Source of the DNA: Paraburkholderia eburnea
Lineage (GTDB): Bacteria > Pseudomonadota > Gammaproteobacteria > Burkholderiales > Burkholderiaceae
DNA: 64,000 nucleotides
Reading direction: 5' to 3'
Assembly (NCBI RefSeq): GCF_002917095.1
Contig: NZ_PQGA01000001.1
Coordinates: 496,001-560,000, forward strand
Positions 9,201 through 16,167 of the stretch are shown one piece after another; position 1 is the stretch's first letter, and each line of letters opens with the position of its first letter. The position numbers were made by a program, and so were the translations under genes. The notes below the pieces were generated by a model. It was not told the origin of the DNA. It was given only the letters and a program-made list of their open reading frames with translations, and searched no databases.

Positions 9201-10702
9201 CGATCGGCATGAACAAGCCCGCCGATCTGCCCTCCGAAGGCGTGACGGCGGCCGTCGACCTGCCCTCTTTCGATGCCGATGCGTGGCGGCGCGTGGCGCA
9301 GGAACTGCGCGGCACGGCGGCGGCGAATGCGGCGGCGCCTACCCCCGCTGCTACGGCAAGCGCCCCGGGCGCTGCGCAGACGGCCGCAACCGCCGGTGCG
9401 CCTCAAGCCTCACCTCAAGCCGCTTCACAAAACGCGTCACAAAACGCGTCACAAAACGCGTCACAAAACGCCGCGCAAACGATAGCGCCCGCGGGCGCAG
9501 CAGCGTCGCCGCTCGCGCCTGGCGGCGCCTTCGCGTCCTACGTGCCGTCGCGCTTCGCGGTCCACGTCGGCACGCTCACGCTGCTCAAGCGCCACTGGGA
9601 AAACGTGATCGTCGGCGCGTCGCGCGACGCCAGCCAGTGGCAGGCCAACGTCGCCTCGAACCAGGTCTCCGGCCACGTCTCGTGGAAACCGGGCGCGGTG
9701 CCTGGCTCCCCCGGCACGCTGGAGGCGCGCCTGGCACGCCTCGTCGTCCCTGCCGCCACCGAGAACGACCTGCTCGGCCAGGCCGTCTCGCAGCCCGCGC
9801 AGAACATGCCGTCGATCGACCTCGTCGTGAACCAGCTGATCGTGCGCGGACGCGATTTCGGCCGCCTGCAGATCAACGCTCACAATTTCGACGAGAACGG
9901 CGTGCCGGTCTGGCAGCTCGACACGCTCGACATCGTCAATCCGGCCGGGCACTTCACCGCCACCGAGAACTGGCGCGCGATCGACGACGAATCCGCGCCC
10001 GCCGACACGGCCGGCGGCGCCGCGCAGACGCCGCGCCGCACCGCGCTCGACTTCCATCTCGACATCAAGGACGCGGGCGATCTGCTCGAACGCGCAGGCG
10101 TCGCGCATGCGATCAAGGGCGGCTCGGGCACGCTCAGCGGCAATCTGGAGTGGCGCGGCGGCCCGAACAAGCTCGACTTCCCGACGCTCAACGGCAGCCT
10201 CGCACTCGACCTGCGCCACGGCGAAATTCTCAAGATCCACCAGGGCGTGGCGACGCTGCTGGGCGTGCTGAGCCTGCAAAGCCTCGCGCGCTACGCGAGC
10301 ATGGACTTCCGCGACGTGATCGGCGAAGGCCTGCCGTTTACGAGCGTCACGGGCAGCGCGCAGATCCAGAACGGCATCGGCCGCACCAACGACTTCAAGC
10401 TGGTGACCGCACCGGGCCGCGCGCAGATGACGGGCAGCGTCGACCTCGCGCACGAGACCCAGGACCTGCGTGTGCATGCCGTGCCGACGGTGAGCGCGGG
10501 CGCGGGCGTGATCGTCGCGGCGATCATCAATCCGCTGCTGGGGCTGGGCGCGCTGATCGGCGACTTCGCGCTCTCGCACACGGTCGAGACGACCTTCGCG
10601 CGCGACTACGCCATCACCGGTTCGTGGGCCAAACCGCACGTCGAGCGACTGCATGGCGATCAGGGTAAGATGGACGCGCAGGTTCCGGCGGCAGCGCATT
10701 GA
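6281..10702 (+). CDS. YhdP-like AsmA-family envelope protein
   Basis: This is a giant protein of 1473 residues (E. coli YhdP has about 1266). It has one transmembrane helix near residues 38-60 and then a long repetitive beta-strand-rich periplasmic region with an AsmA-like C-terminal part. AsmA-family proteins such as YhdP and TamB are thought to form hydrophobic grooves that carry phospholipids from the inner to the outer membrane. The ATG at 6281 starts MSERNDPAG, which leaves a short cytosolic tail before the helix; an upstream in-frame start at 6206 has less support. A low-complexity Ala/Pro/Gln/Ser insert occupies about residues 1015-1080 and contains a 12-bp tandem repeat. Placement between glnE and a Nit-type amidase gene is common in Burkholderiales. 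The family call is firm, but the exact function is inferred. Confidence 0.88.
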   Translation: MSERNDPAGPPHTGHASRESADAGPQHHHPVLRHTLRVLACIALVFYFIVAVLLLGLRYVVLPHVDDFRPRIEKLVSDKIHADFRIGKLSPHWSGFQPGIDVANLTIRDRHGNLALNVPHATASVAWRSAVIFEPLLSSVVVENPDVSIAREDDGTLTVAGVPVPSAHTGNATFTTWLMRQQAIVLRGGTLRWRDATRDVPELRLSNIRLAILNDGYDHHIALQAPAEGTVLHGPLDFRAQFRHARFAPAGKPNAWSGSAYISTGPVDLPTLARYIPLPITTYAGRIDNAIWANFEGGRIVSADGVLSGDDVALRVKPTQPRLDLPVAKFNWRMGLAPGDYTLQLRAFRAELGQPPLDDGTPLTRSLAFAHLDAHFRQQSLQTGQLISVSGDRIDLGILAEFMRGLPLPGRVQTALVRFNPRGLVANYDLAMERARPESGEAAAEQRTTSTEPLLHYRFNGDLQGFSVAAQEPGPGLTPRNHPRAGLPGVENLSGRIDADESHGTLKFDTADAAITLPGVFDDPRLRFDRLWGAARWTVAAQRQPGDRIKAFDVEVTELGVQNADARAKMTAHYRNPGHGRGALDLVAHFDQAQVKAIPRYLPTSISEKTRTYLGHGLQAGLSKGATIEIHGDLAQFPYSRDPSAGQFRIVAPFANGRFDPSPFPPRKMRNGAPNVWPAFDGIDGTFKLAENKLRFDVAHGHYRRFVLHDVSGRIDELGVKGSDLVIEGAGRGPLADLLDYADNSALGAMSKHATAKVQAQGPATLALKLTIPRKPKPKVVVAGAIGFENNTLAAHNVPPLSDLNGRVRFTNRSAQVDHLTGRFLGGDLRANGGMREDGRYDVNVAGDVAVDAARGLNLHGTAAAVLGRFSGAAPYSLSVTGTRGHLPDVKASSDLTDLAIDLPAPFGKSAGTPMPLRFALQPGPGVDPLSPVAPMSASDAAAFQHAELTLGPLAARYVLRRNPGHVPEVVRGAIGMNKPADLPSEGVTAAVDLPSFDADAWRRVAQELRGTAAANAAAPTPAATASAPGAAQTAATAGAPQASPQAASQNASQNASQNASQNAAQTIAPAGAAASPLAPGGAFASYVPSRFAVHVGTLTLLKRHWENVIVGASRDASQWQANVASNQVSGHVSWKPGAVPGSPGTLEARLARLVVPAATENDLLGQAVSQPAQNMPSIDLVVNQLIVRGRDFGRLQINAHNFDENGVPVWQLDTLDIVNPAGHFTATENWRAIDDESAPADTAGGAAQTPRRTALDFHLDIKDAGDLLERAGVAHAIKGGSGTLSGNLEWRGGPNKLDFPTLNGSLALDLRHGEILKIHQGVATLLGVLSLQSLARYASMDFRDVIGEGLPFTSVTGSAQIQNGIGRTNDFKLVTAPGRAQMTGSVDLAHETQDLRVHAVPTVSAGAGVIVAAIINPLLGLGALIGDFALSHTVETTFARDYAITGSWAKPHVERLHGDQGKMDAQVPAAAH
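9425..9471 (+). repeat. 12-bp tandem repeat inside the yhdP-like gene (Ser-Gln-Asn-Ala repeats)
   Basis: The unit TCACAAAACGCG is repeated almost four times without mismatch, encoding SQNA tetrapeptides at about residues 1049-1064. The unit is a multiple of three, so copy-number changes would keep the frame. Its A-rich content contrasts with the GC-rich surroundings. Confidence 0.85.
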
Positions 10703-10820
10703 GGTCCAGATCGCCATGTGAGCGTCGATGGGCACGTCCAATGCGCGCTCCCGACACGACTCACGCAGCGCCCAGCTCTGCCGCTGCGGGCCCCACCCTC
10801 CGTCCAGACAAGAGCCGTCG

Positions 10821-11672
10821 ATGAGCGAAACCCCTTCTTCCACTGCGCCCACCGCCCCGGTCACGCCGTTCCGGGTCGCCGCGCTGCAGATGGTCAGCAC
10901 GCCCGATCTCGCGCGCAATCTCGCCGAAGCGGAGCGTCTGATCGCCGAGGCCGCCGCCGACGGCGCGCGCCTCGTGCTGCTACCCGAATACTTCTGCTTC
11001 ATGGGTCACAAGGACAGCGACAAGCTCGCCGTGCGCGAAGCTTACGGCGACGGTCCGATCCAGCAGTTTCTCGCCGATGCCGCGCGGCGCCATGACGTCT
11101 GGATCATCGGCGGCACGCTGCCCCTGAGCGCGCCCGAAGAAAACCGCGTGCTCAACACCACGCTCGTGTTCGATCCGAGCGGCGCCGAGCACGCGCGCTA
11201 CGACAAGATCCATCTGTTCAACTTCGAAAAAGGCGCTGAATCGTTCGACGAGGCGCGCACGATCCGCCCCGGCACCGAGGTGCGCACCTTCGACGCGCCG
11301 TTCGGCCGTGTGGGCCTGTCGGTCTGCTACGATCTGCGCTTTCCCGAGCTGTACCGGCGCATGGGTGATTGCGCGCTGATGGTCGTGCCGTCCGCGTTCA
11401 CCTACACCACGGGCCGCGCCCACTGGCAGATCCTGCTGCGCGCGCGCGCCGTCGAAAACCAGTGCTACGTGCTGGCCGCCGCGCAAGGCGGCACGCACGA
11501 GAACGGCCGCCGCACCTGGGGCCACAGCATGTTGATCGACCCGTGGGGCGAAATCGTCGATGTGCTCGACGAAAACCCCGGCGTCGTCATCGGCGATATC
11601 GACCTGGAACGCATCGCCGCCGTGCGCGCGAGCCTGCCCGCGTGGCGGCATCGCGTGCTGGACTGCAACTGA
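10821..11672 (+). CDS. Nit-type carbon-nitrogen hydrolase (probable deaminated-glutathione amidase)
   Basis: The product has 283 residues, starting at ATG 10821. The nitrilase-superfamily Glu-Lys-Cys triad is complete: E56 in LLPEYF, K129 in YDKIHLFN, and C169 in SVCYDLRFPELYRR. The context around the cysteine and the YDKIHLFNF block resemble Nit1/YbeM proteins. Those hydrolyse deaminated glutathione, a side product of transaminases acting on glutathione, and so act as metabolite repair enzymes. The assignment to that substrate is inference from motif similarity; other omega-amidases are possible. The gene lies 118 bp after the yhdP-like gene and 99 bp before tldD on the same strand, so co-transcription is plausible. 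Confidence 0.85.
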   Translation: MSETPSSTAPTAPVTPFRVAALQMVSTPDLARNLAEAERLIAEAAADGARLVLLPEYFCFMGHKDSDKLAVREAYGDGPIQQFLADAARRHDVWIIGGTLPLSAPEENRVLNTTLVFDPSGAEHARYDKIHLFNFEKGAESFDEARTIRPGTEVRTFDAPFGRVGLSVCYDLRFPELYRRMGDCALMVVPSAFTYTTGRAHWQILLRARAVENQCYVLAAAQGGTHENGRRTWGHSMLIDPWGEIVDVLDENPGVVIGDIDLERIAAVRASLPAWRHRVLDCN

Positions 11673-11771
11673 CGCACACCACTACAACCCTCGACCCAGG
11701 GCGTCTTGATTTGGCCGCACCGCGCCCGAATCTGCTCCGAATCCGCTATCCGAAACTTCCATATTGAGCGC

Positions 11772-13238
11772 ATGAACATCATCGAACCCGGCATCCGCAA
11801 TCTGGCGACCGCGAAGGACGTGCTCCTCGCGCCCTACGGCCTCGACGAGGCGCTGCTCACGCGCACGCTCGGCGAGATTTTCACGCACCGCGTCGACTAC
11901 GCCGATCTCTATTTCCAGGCCACCCGCAGCGAGGCATGGAGCCTGGAGGAAGGCATCGTCAAGTCGGGCAGTTTCAGCATCGACCAGGGCGTCGGCGTGC
12001 GCGCCGTGTCCGGCGAGCGCACCGCATTCGCCTATTCCGACGACCTCTCGCCCGAAGCGATCCGCCAGGCGGCCATCGCCACGCGCTCGATCGCCAAGGC
12101 CGGCGGCGGCAAGCAGAAGATCCAGGTGGCCAGTTCGCTCAAGGGCATCGCGGGCCGCGATCTGTATCTGCCGTCCGATCCGCTCACTTCGCTCGACGCC
12201 ACCGAAAAGGTCAAGCTGCTCGAACGCATCGAACAGATGGCGCGCAGCCGCGACCCGCGCATCACCCAGGTGATGGCCGCGCTCGCGGGCGAATACGATG
12301 TCGTGCTGGTCGCGCGCAGCGACGGGGCGCTCGCCGCCGACATCCGCCCGCTCGTGCGCGTCTCGATCACGGTGATCGCCGAACAGAACGGCCGCCGCGA
12401 GATCGGCAATGGCGGCGGTGGCGGCCGTTACGACTACGGCTACTTCACCGACGACGTGCTCTCGAAGTACGTGGACGACGCCGTGCATGCGGCGCTCGTG
12501 AATCTGGAAGCACGCCCCGCCCCGGCCGGCGCGATGACCGTCGTGCTCGGCCCGGGCTGGCCCGGCGTGCTGCTGCACGAGGCGATTGGCCACGGCCTGG
12601 AAGGCGACTTCAACCGCAAGGGTTCGTCGGCGTTCGCGGGCCAGATCGGCGAGCGCGTGGCCGCCAAGGGCGTCACGGTGGTGGACGACGGCACGCTGCC
12701 GAACCGTCGCGGCTCGCTCAACATCGACGACGAAGGCAACCCGACGCAGTGCACGACGCTGATCGAGGACGGCATCCTCAAGGGCTATATCCAGGACTCG
12801 CTCAACGCGCGCCTGATGAAGATGCCCGTGACCGGCAACGCGCGCCGCGAATCCTACGCCGCCCTGCCGATGCCGCGCATGACCAACACCTACATGCTCA
12901 ACGGCGACAAGGACCCGCAGGAAATCCTCGCGTCGGTGAAGAACGGGCTGTACGCGGTGAACTTCGGCGGCGGTCAGGTGGACATCACCAACGGCAAGTT
13001 CGTGTTCTCGGCCTCCGAGGCCTACATGATCGAAGACGGCAAGATCACTTACCCGGTGAAGGGCGCGACGCTGATCGGCAGCGGCCCGGAATCGCTCAAG
13101 TACGTGAGCATGATCGGCAACGACATGCGCCTGGACTCGGGCGTGGGCGTGTGCGGCAAGGAGGGCCAGAGCGTGCCGGTGGGCGTGGGCCAGCCGACGC
13201 TGCGCATCGACCGCATGACGGTCGGCGGCACGGTCTGA
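11772..13238 (+). CDS. tldD: Metalloprotease TldD
   Basis: The product has 488 residues (E. coli TldD has 481). TldD forms a heterodimeric zinc protease with TldE/PmbA that degrades unfolded peptides. It is known for maturing microcin B17 and for CcdA turnover. The zinc-site motif HEAIGH is at residues 269-274 within LLHEAIGHGLEGDF. The C-terminal NFGGGQVDITNGKFVFSASE block is also typical. The start at 11772 (MNIIEPGIRN) matches the family. The partner gene pmbA is not in this window. A near-perfect hairpin 26 bp after the stop may end the transcript. Confidence 0.95.
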   Translation: MNIIEPGIRNLATAKDVLLAPYGLDEALLTRTLGEIFTHRVDYADLYFQATRSEAWSLEEGIVKSGSFSIDQGVGVRAVSGERTAFAYSDDLSPEAIRQAAIATRSIAKAGGGKQKIQVASSLKGIAGRDLYLPSDPLTSLDATEKVKLLERIEQMARSRDPRITQVMAALAGEYDVVLVARSDGALAADIRPLVRVSITVIAEQNGRREIGNGGGGGRYDYGYFTDDVLSKYVDDAVHAALVNLEARPAPAGAMTVVLGPGWPGVLLHEAIGHGLEGDFNRKGSSAFAGQIGERVAAKGVTVVDDGTLPNRRGSLNIDDEGNPTQCTTLIEDGILKGYIQDSLNARLMKMPVTGNARRESYAALPMPRMTNTYMLNGDKDPQEILASVKNGLYAVNFGGGQVDITNGKFVFSASEAYMIEDGKITYPVKGATLIGSGPESLKYVSMIGNDMRLDSGVGVCGKEGQSVPVGVGQPTLRIDRMTVGGTV

Positions 13239-13263
13239 CGGACGGTTGAGAGGTCGGTCTCAT

Positions 13264-13296
13264 GCGCGGTGATGCGGAATTTCCGCATCACCGCGC
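13264..13296. repeat. 33-bp near-perfect palindrome downstream of tldD
   Basis: Arms 13264-13279 and 13281-13296 are perfect reverse complements around the single base 13280. They contain GATGCGGAA and TTCCGCATC at the centre. As RNA this folds into a stem of about 15 bp with a 3-nt loop. No T-run follows, so it is not a textbook intrinsic terminator. It may act as a tldD 3' stabiliser, a rho-dependent end, or a protein-binding palindrome about 60 bp upstream of the aroG promoter. Confidence 0.75.
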
Positions 13297-13356
13297 GGAC
13301 TTCCTGCATCAAAATAGGAATTTGCGCGGATAATCCGCTTTTTAGCCTTAACCCGC

Positions 13357-13386
13357 TTGCCAGCCTGAAGAAGGCCGGGTTATAAA
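13357..13386 (+). promoter_or_regulatory. Sigma70-type promoter for the aroG leader
   Basis: TTGCCA at 13357-13362 and TATAAA at 13381-13386 are separated by 18 bp; each box matches five of six consensus bases. Transcription should start near 13393, about 30 nt before the leader-peptide ATG, which fits the attenuator that follows. Confidence 0.7.
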
Positions 13387-13424
13387 GGCAATCACCCTTT
13401 TCGACGCAACGAACCGATTTCGCC

Positions 13425-13493
13425 ATGTTCGCCACGAAGTTTTATTTTTACTTCTTTTGGTATCTCAGACCGCTGGCGGATCGAGAGGGTTAG
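13425..13493 (+). CDS. Aromatic leader peptide of aroG (attenuator sensor)
   Basis: This 22-codon ORF (ATG 13425, TAG 13491-13493) encodes a peptide in which codons 6-13 are all aromatic: F-Y-F-Y-F-F-W-Y. There is a further Phe at codon 2. The coding sequence ends RPLADREG. No strong Shine-Dalgarno is visible. The ORF lies between a good promoter and an intrinsic terminator, upstream of aroG (DAHP synthase). Bases 13472-13479, just after the aromatic codons, are complementary to the 5' arm of the terminator. The peptide itself probably has no function; translation speed through the run would decide termination. The coding and pairing pattern is directly visible; the regulation is inferred. 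Confidence 0.85.
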   Translation: MFATKFYFYFFWYLRPLADREG

Positions 13494-13522
13494 CAGTACG
13501 CGCAGGACCCCGAATACACGAG

Positions 13523-13553
13523 AAACCGCCAGCCAAGTCTGGCGGTTTTTTTT
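13523..13553 (+). terminator. Attenuator terminator in the aroG leader, with competing antiterminator
   Basis: A 10-bp perfect stem (arms 13523-13532 and 13539-13548, loop CCAAGT) is followed by a run of T to 13553. The core of the 5' arm, CCGCCAGC at 13526-13533, can instead pair perfectly with GCTGGCGG at 13472-13479 in the leader ORF, which would prevent the terminator forming. A weaker local hairpin (TCTC 13463-13466 with GAGA 13483-13486, CCG 13470-13472 with CGG 13477-13479) could act as the pause or protector hairpin. The terminator lies 128 bp before the aroG ATG. Confidence 0.85.
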
Positions 13554-13681
13554 CGTCCGGCTTTTTTGTCCCGCTTTTTCGTCGCTTTTTCGTCATTAGC
13601 CCAACGAGCCTCACTTTCATCTAGCAGATTGCCGCCGTTTCGCCACGCGAAGCACGCTACACAGGATCAGGAGAAAACCAC

Positions 13682-14755
13682 ATGCCCCCGCACAACACCG
13701 ACGATGTCCGCATCCGCGAGCTCAAGGAACTCACGCCGCCCGCACACCTGATCCGCGAATTCCCGTGCTCGGAAGCCGCCTCCACGCTGATCTTCGAATC
13801 GCGCCGCGCGCTGCACCGCATCCTGCACGGCATGGACGACCGCCTCGTCGTGGTGATCGGCCCCTGCTCGATTCACGACACGAAGGCGGCGATCGACTAC
13901 GCGAAGAAGCTGGTGGAACAGCGCAAGCGCTTCAGCAACGAGCTGGAAATCGTGATGCGCGTGTACTTCGAAAAGCCGCGCACGACGGTGGGCTGGAAGG
14001 GTCTCATCAACGACCCGTTCATGGACAACAGCTTCAAGATCAACGACGGCCTGCGCACCGCGCGCGAGCTGCTGGTCGCGATCAACGAACTCGGCCTGCC
14101 GGCGGGCACCGAATACCTCGACATGATCAGCCCGCAGTACATCGCCGATCTGGTCTCGTGGGGCGCGATCGGCGCGCGCACGACCGAATCGCAGGTGCAC
14201 CGCGAGCTGGCCTCGGGCCTCTCCTGCCCGGTCGGCTTCAAGAACGGCACGGACGGCAACGTGAAGATCGCCGTCGATGCGATCAAGGCCTCGTCGCAGC
14301 CGCACCATTTCCTGTCGGTGACGAAGGGTGGCCATTCGGCCATCGTCTCGACGGCCGGCAACGAGGACTGCCACGTGATCCTGCGCGGCGGCAAGACGCC
14401 GAACTACGACGCGGAAAGCGTCAACGCGGCGTGCAACGACATCGGCAAGGCAGGCCTGGCCGCACGTCTGATGATCGACGCGAGCCACGCGAACAGCTCG
14501 AAGAAGCATGAGAACCAGATCCCCGTCTGCGCCGATATCGGCCGCCAGATCGCGGGCGGCGACGAGCGCATCGTTGGCGTGATGGTGGAATCGCACCTCG
14601 TGGCGGGCCGCCAGGATCTGAAGGAAGGCTGCGAGCTGACGTACGGTCAGAGCGTCACCGATGCGTGCATTGGCTGGGACGAAAGCATCGGCGTGCTCGA
14701 AGGGCTGGCCGAGGCCGTCAAGCAGCGCCGCATTGCGCGCGGCAGCGGCAACTGA
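13682..14755 (+). CDS. aroG: 3-deoxy-7-phosphoheptulonate (DAHP) synthase, class I
   Basis: The product has 357 residues (E. coli AroG has 350). It condenses phosphoenolpyruvate and erythrose 4-phosphate to DAHP, the first step towards Phe, Tyr, Trp and folate precursors. Visible motifs include VVVIGPCSIHD with the metal-ligand cysteine at about residue 62, and YFEKPRTTVGWKGLIND. Also present are AIGARTTESQVHRELASGLS and DASHANSSKKHENQ. The ATG at 13682 has AGGAG at 13669-13673. Feedback type (Phe-, Tyr- or Trp-inhibited) cannot be read with confidence. The leader upstream suggests transcriptional attenuation by all three aromatic amino acids. A strong terminator follows at 14781. Confidence 0.95.
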   Translation: MPPHNTDDVRIRELKELTPPAHLIREFPCSEAASTLIFESRRALHRILHGMDDRLVVVIGPCSIHDTKAAIDYAKKLVEQRKRFSNELEIVMRVYFEKPRTTVGWKGLINDPFMDNSFKINDGLRTARELLVAINELGLPAGTEYLDMISPQYIADLVSWGAIGARTTESQVHRELASGLSCPVGFKNGTDGNVKIAVDAIKASSQPHHFLSVTKGGHSAIVSTAGNEDCHVILRGGKTPNYDAESVNAACNDIGKAGLAARLMIDASHANSSKKHENQIPVCADIGRQIAGGDERIVGVMVESHLVAGRQDLKEGCELTYGQSVTDACIGWDESIGVLEGLAEAVKQRRIARGSGN

Positions 14756-14780
14756 TTTTTGCCAAACGCCTGACGATGTA

Positions 14781-14816
14781 AAAAGCCCGGCCAGTTCGAC
14801 GACTGGCCGGGCTTTT
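14781..14816. terminator. Bidirectional intrinsic terminator, aroG / hmp
   Basis: A 15-bp perfect inverted repeat (14781-14795 and 14802-14816) has A-run and T-run flanks, between the convergent aroG and hmp genes. Confidence 0.93.
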
Positions 14817-14830
14817 TTACGTCTGCGTTT

Positions 14831-16036
14831 TCAGTCGAGCATGCCCGAACCGAAGATCTCGGTGTGGATGCGCGCCGGCTCCACGCCGCGCGCGACCAGC
14901 GCCTCGCGCTGCGCGCGCATGAAGGCGACCGGGCCGCAGATGTAGTAATCGGCATCGGGCAGCATCACGTCGGCTTCGATGCGTGCGAGATCCACGCGGC
15001 CTTCGAAGTCGTAGTCGGCGCCCACGCGGTCCTCTGCGCTCACCGCTTCGTAGAACACCGCGCGCTTGAGGTTCGGGTACTCGGCCGCGCTGCGGCGCAG
15101 CCAGTCGCGGAAGGCGTGCACGCGGCCATTGCGGCAGGCATGCACGAAGGTCACCTGGCGTTCGCTACGTTCGGCCATGAGCGTCGCGAGCATCGACGCC
15201 ATCGGCGTGATGCCGACGCCGCCGCTGATCAGCACGACCGGCGTGCTCTTCTGGCGATCGAGCTTGAATTCGCCCATCGGCGCGCTCACGTGGACGATCG
15301 CGCCCTGTTCGACGCCATCGTGCATCAGGTTCGACACATGGCCCGGCTGCACGTCGGCGGCACCTGCTTCGCGCTTGACCGAGATGCGCAGCCAGCGGCC
15401 GTGCGGCGCGTCGGACAGGCTGTACTGACGCGGCTGATCGACGCCGAGCTGGTCCACGAAGCGCTTCACGCTCACATACTGGCCCGGCTCGAAGCCGCCC
15501 GCGGGCGCGCCGTCGGCGGGGGCGAGATAGAACGAGGTGATTTCGTCGCTTTCCACCTGCTTGCGCATGACCTTGAACGGACGGAAGCCGCTCCACGGCG
15601 CCGCTTCATAGAGCTTCGCCTCCACGCCGATCATGATTTGCGCGAGCTGCTCGTAGGCCACGGTCCATGCGTCGAGCGTGGCCTGATCGACGGCGTCGCC
15701 GAGCACGTCGACCACCGCGCCGAGCAGATGCCGCCCGACAATCGGATAGTGTTCCGGACGGATGTTCAGGCTGGCGTGCTTGTGCGCGATATGCGTGACC
15801 GCGCCGCCCAGCGCACCCAGATTGTCGATGTTCGCCGCGTAGGCGTAGACCGCGCGCGCCAGCGTTTCGGGCTGGCTGCCGCTTTGCTGGTGTGTCTGGT
15901 TGAAGAGGTTCTTCAGCTCCGGATGCGCATTGAACATGCGCTGATAAAAATGCTTCGTGATGGTCGTGCCATGCACGGCGAAAACGGGCGCGGTGGCCTT
16001 GACGCGGGCGATCTGGTCGGCGGTGAGCGCGGTCAT
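14831..16036 (-). CDS. hmp: Flavohemoprotein (nitric oxide dioxygenase)
   Basis: The product has 401 residues, the usual length. Hmp oxidises nitric oxide to nitrate with O2 and NAD(P)H in the cytosol. Domains in order are an N-terminal globin (about 1-140) with proximal haem ligand H85 in THIAHKHASL, an FAD-binding ferredoxin-reductase domain with RQYSLSDAP near residue 206, and a C-terminal NAD domain starting VLISGGVGITPM and ending CGPVAFM. The start has GAGGAG upstream (reverse complement of 16041-16050). A near-perfect NsrR box lies 19-41 bp upstream of the ATG, so derepression by NO is expected. The gene is alone in its transcription unit. Confidence 0.96.
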   Translation of the reverse strand: MTALTADQIARVKATAPVFAVHGTTITKHFYQRMFNAHPELKNLFNQTHQQSGSQPETLARAVYAYAANIDNLGALGGAVTHIAHKHASLNIRPEHYPIVGRHLLGAVVDVLGDAVDQATLDAWTVAYEQLAQIMIGVEAKLYEAAPWSGFRPFKVMRKQVESDEITSFYLAPADGAPAGGFEPGQYVSVKRFVDQLGVDQPRQYSLSDAPHGRWLRISVKREAGAADVQPGHVSNLMHDGVEQGAIVHVSAPMGEFKLDRQKSTPVVLISGGVGITPMASMLATLMAERSERQVTFVHACRNGRVHAFRDWLRRSAAEYPNLKRAVFYEAVSAEDRVGADYDFEGRVDLARIEADVMLPDADYYICGPVAFMRAQREALVARGVEPARIHTEIFGSGMLD

Positions 16037-16054
16037 TGTGGCTTCTCCTCGTTA

Positions 16055-16077
16055 AAGATGCACCAAAGATACATCTT
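16055..16077 (-). promoter_or_regulatory. NsrR operator upstream of hmp
   Basis: The sequence is AAGATGCA-N7-TACATCTT, a 23-bp inverted repeat with one mismatch between arms; the outer flanks TTA and TAA extend the symmetry to 16052-16080. Length and half-sites match the known NsrR consensus (AAGATGCATTT and its complement). NsrR is an Fe-S repressor that NO inactivates, and hmp is its classic target. The nsrR gene itself is not in this window. Confidence 0.85.
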
Positions 16078-16167
16078 TAAAGGCGCAGGCTGTCCGGGCA
16101 TTTTGTCGCACCCCGGCGATCTGGGTGGCGCGGCGCGCCAAGGCGTCCGCGCCGCTATTGCGCCCTT

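Noticed and set aside
9425..9471. Possible CRISPR-like repeat
   Set aside because: The units are 12 bp, directly adjacent without spacers, and in frame inside a coding sequence.
13239..13681. TyrR box (TGTAAA-N6-TTTACA) for aroG
   Set aside because: No match was found in the aroG upstream region; the visible control element is the attenuator.
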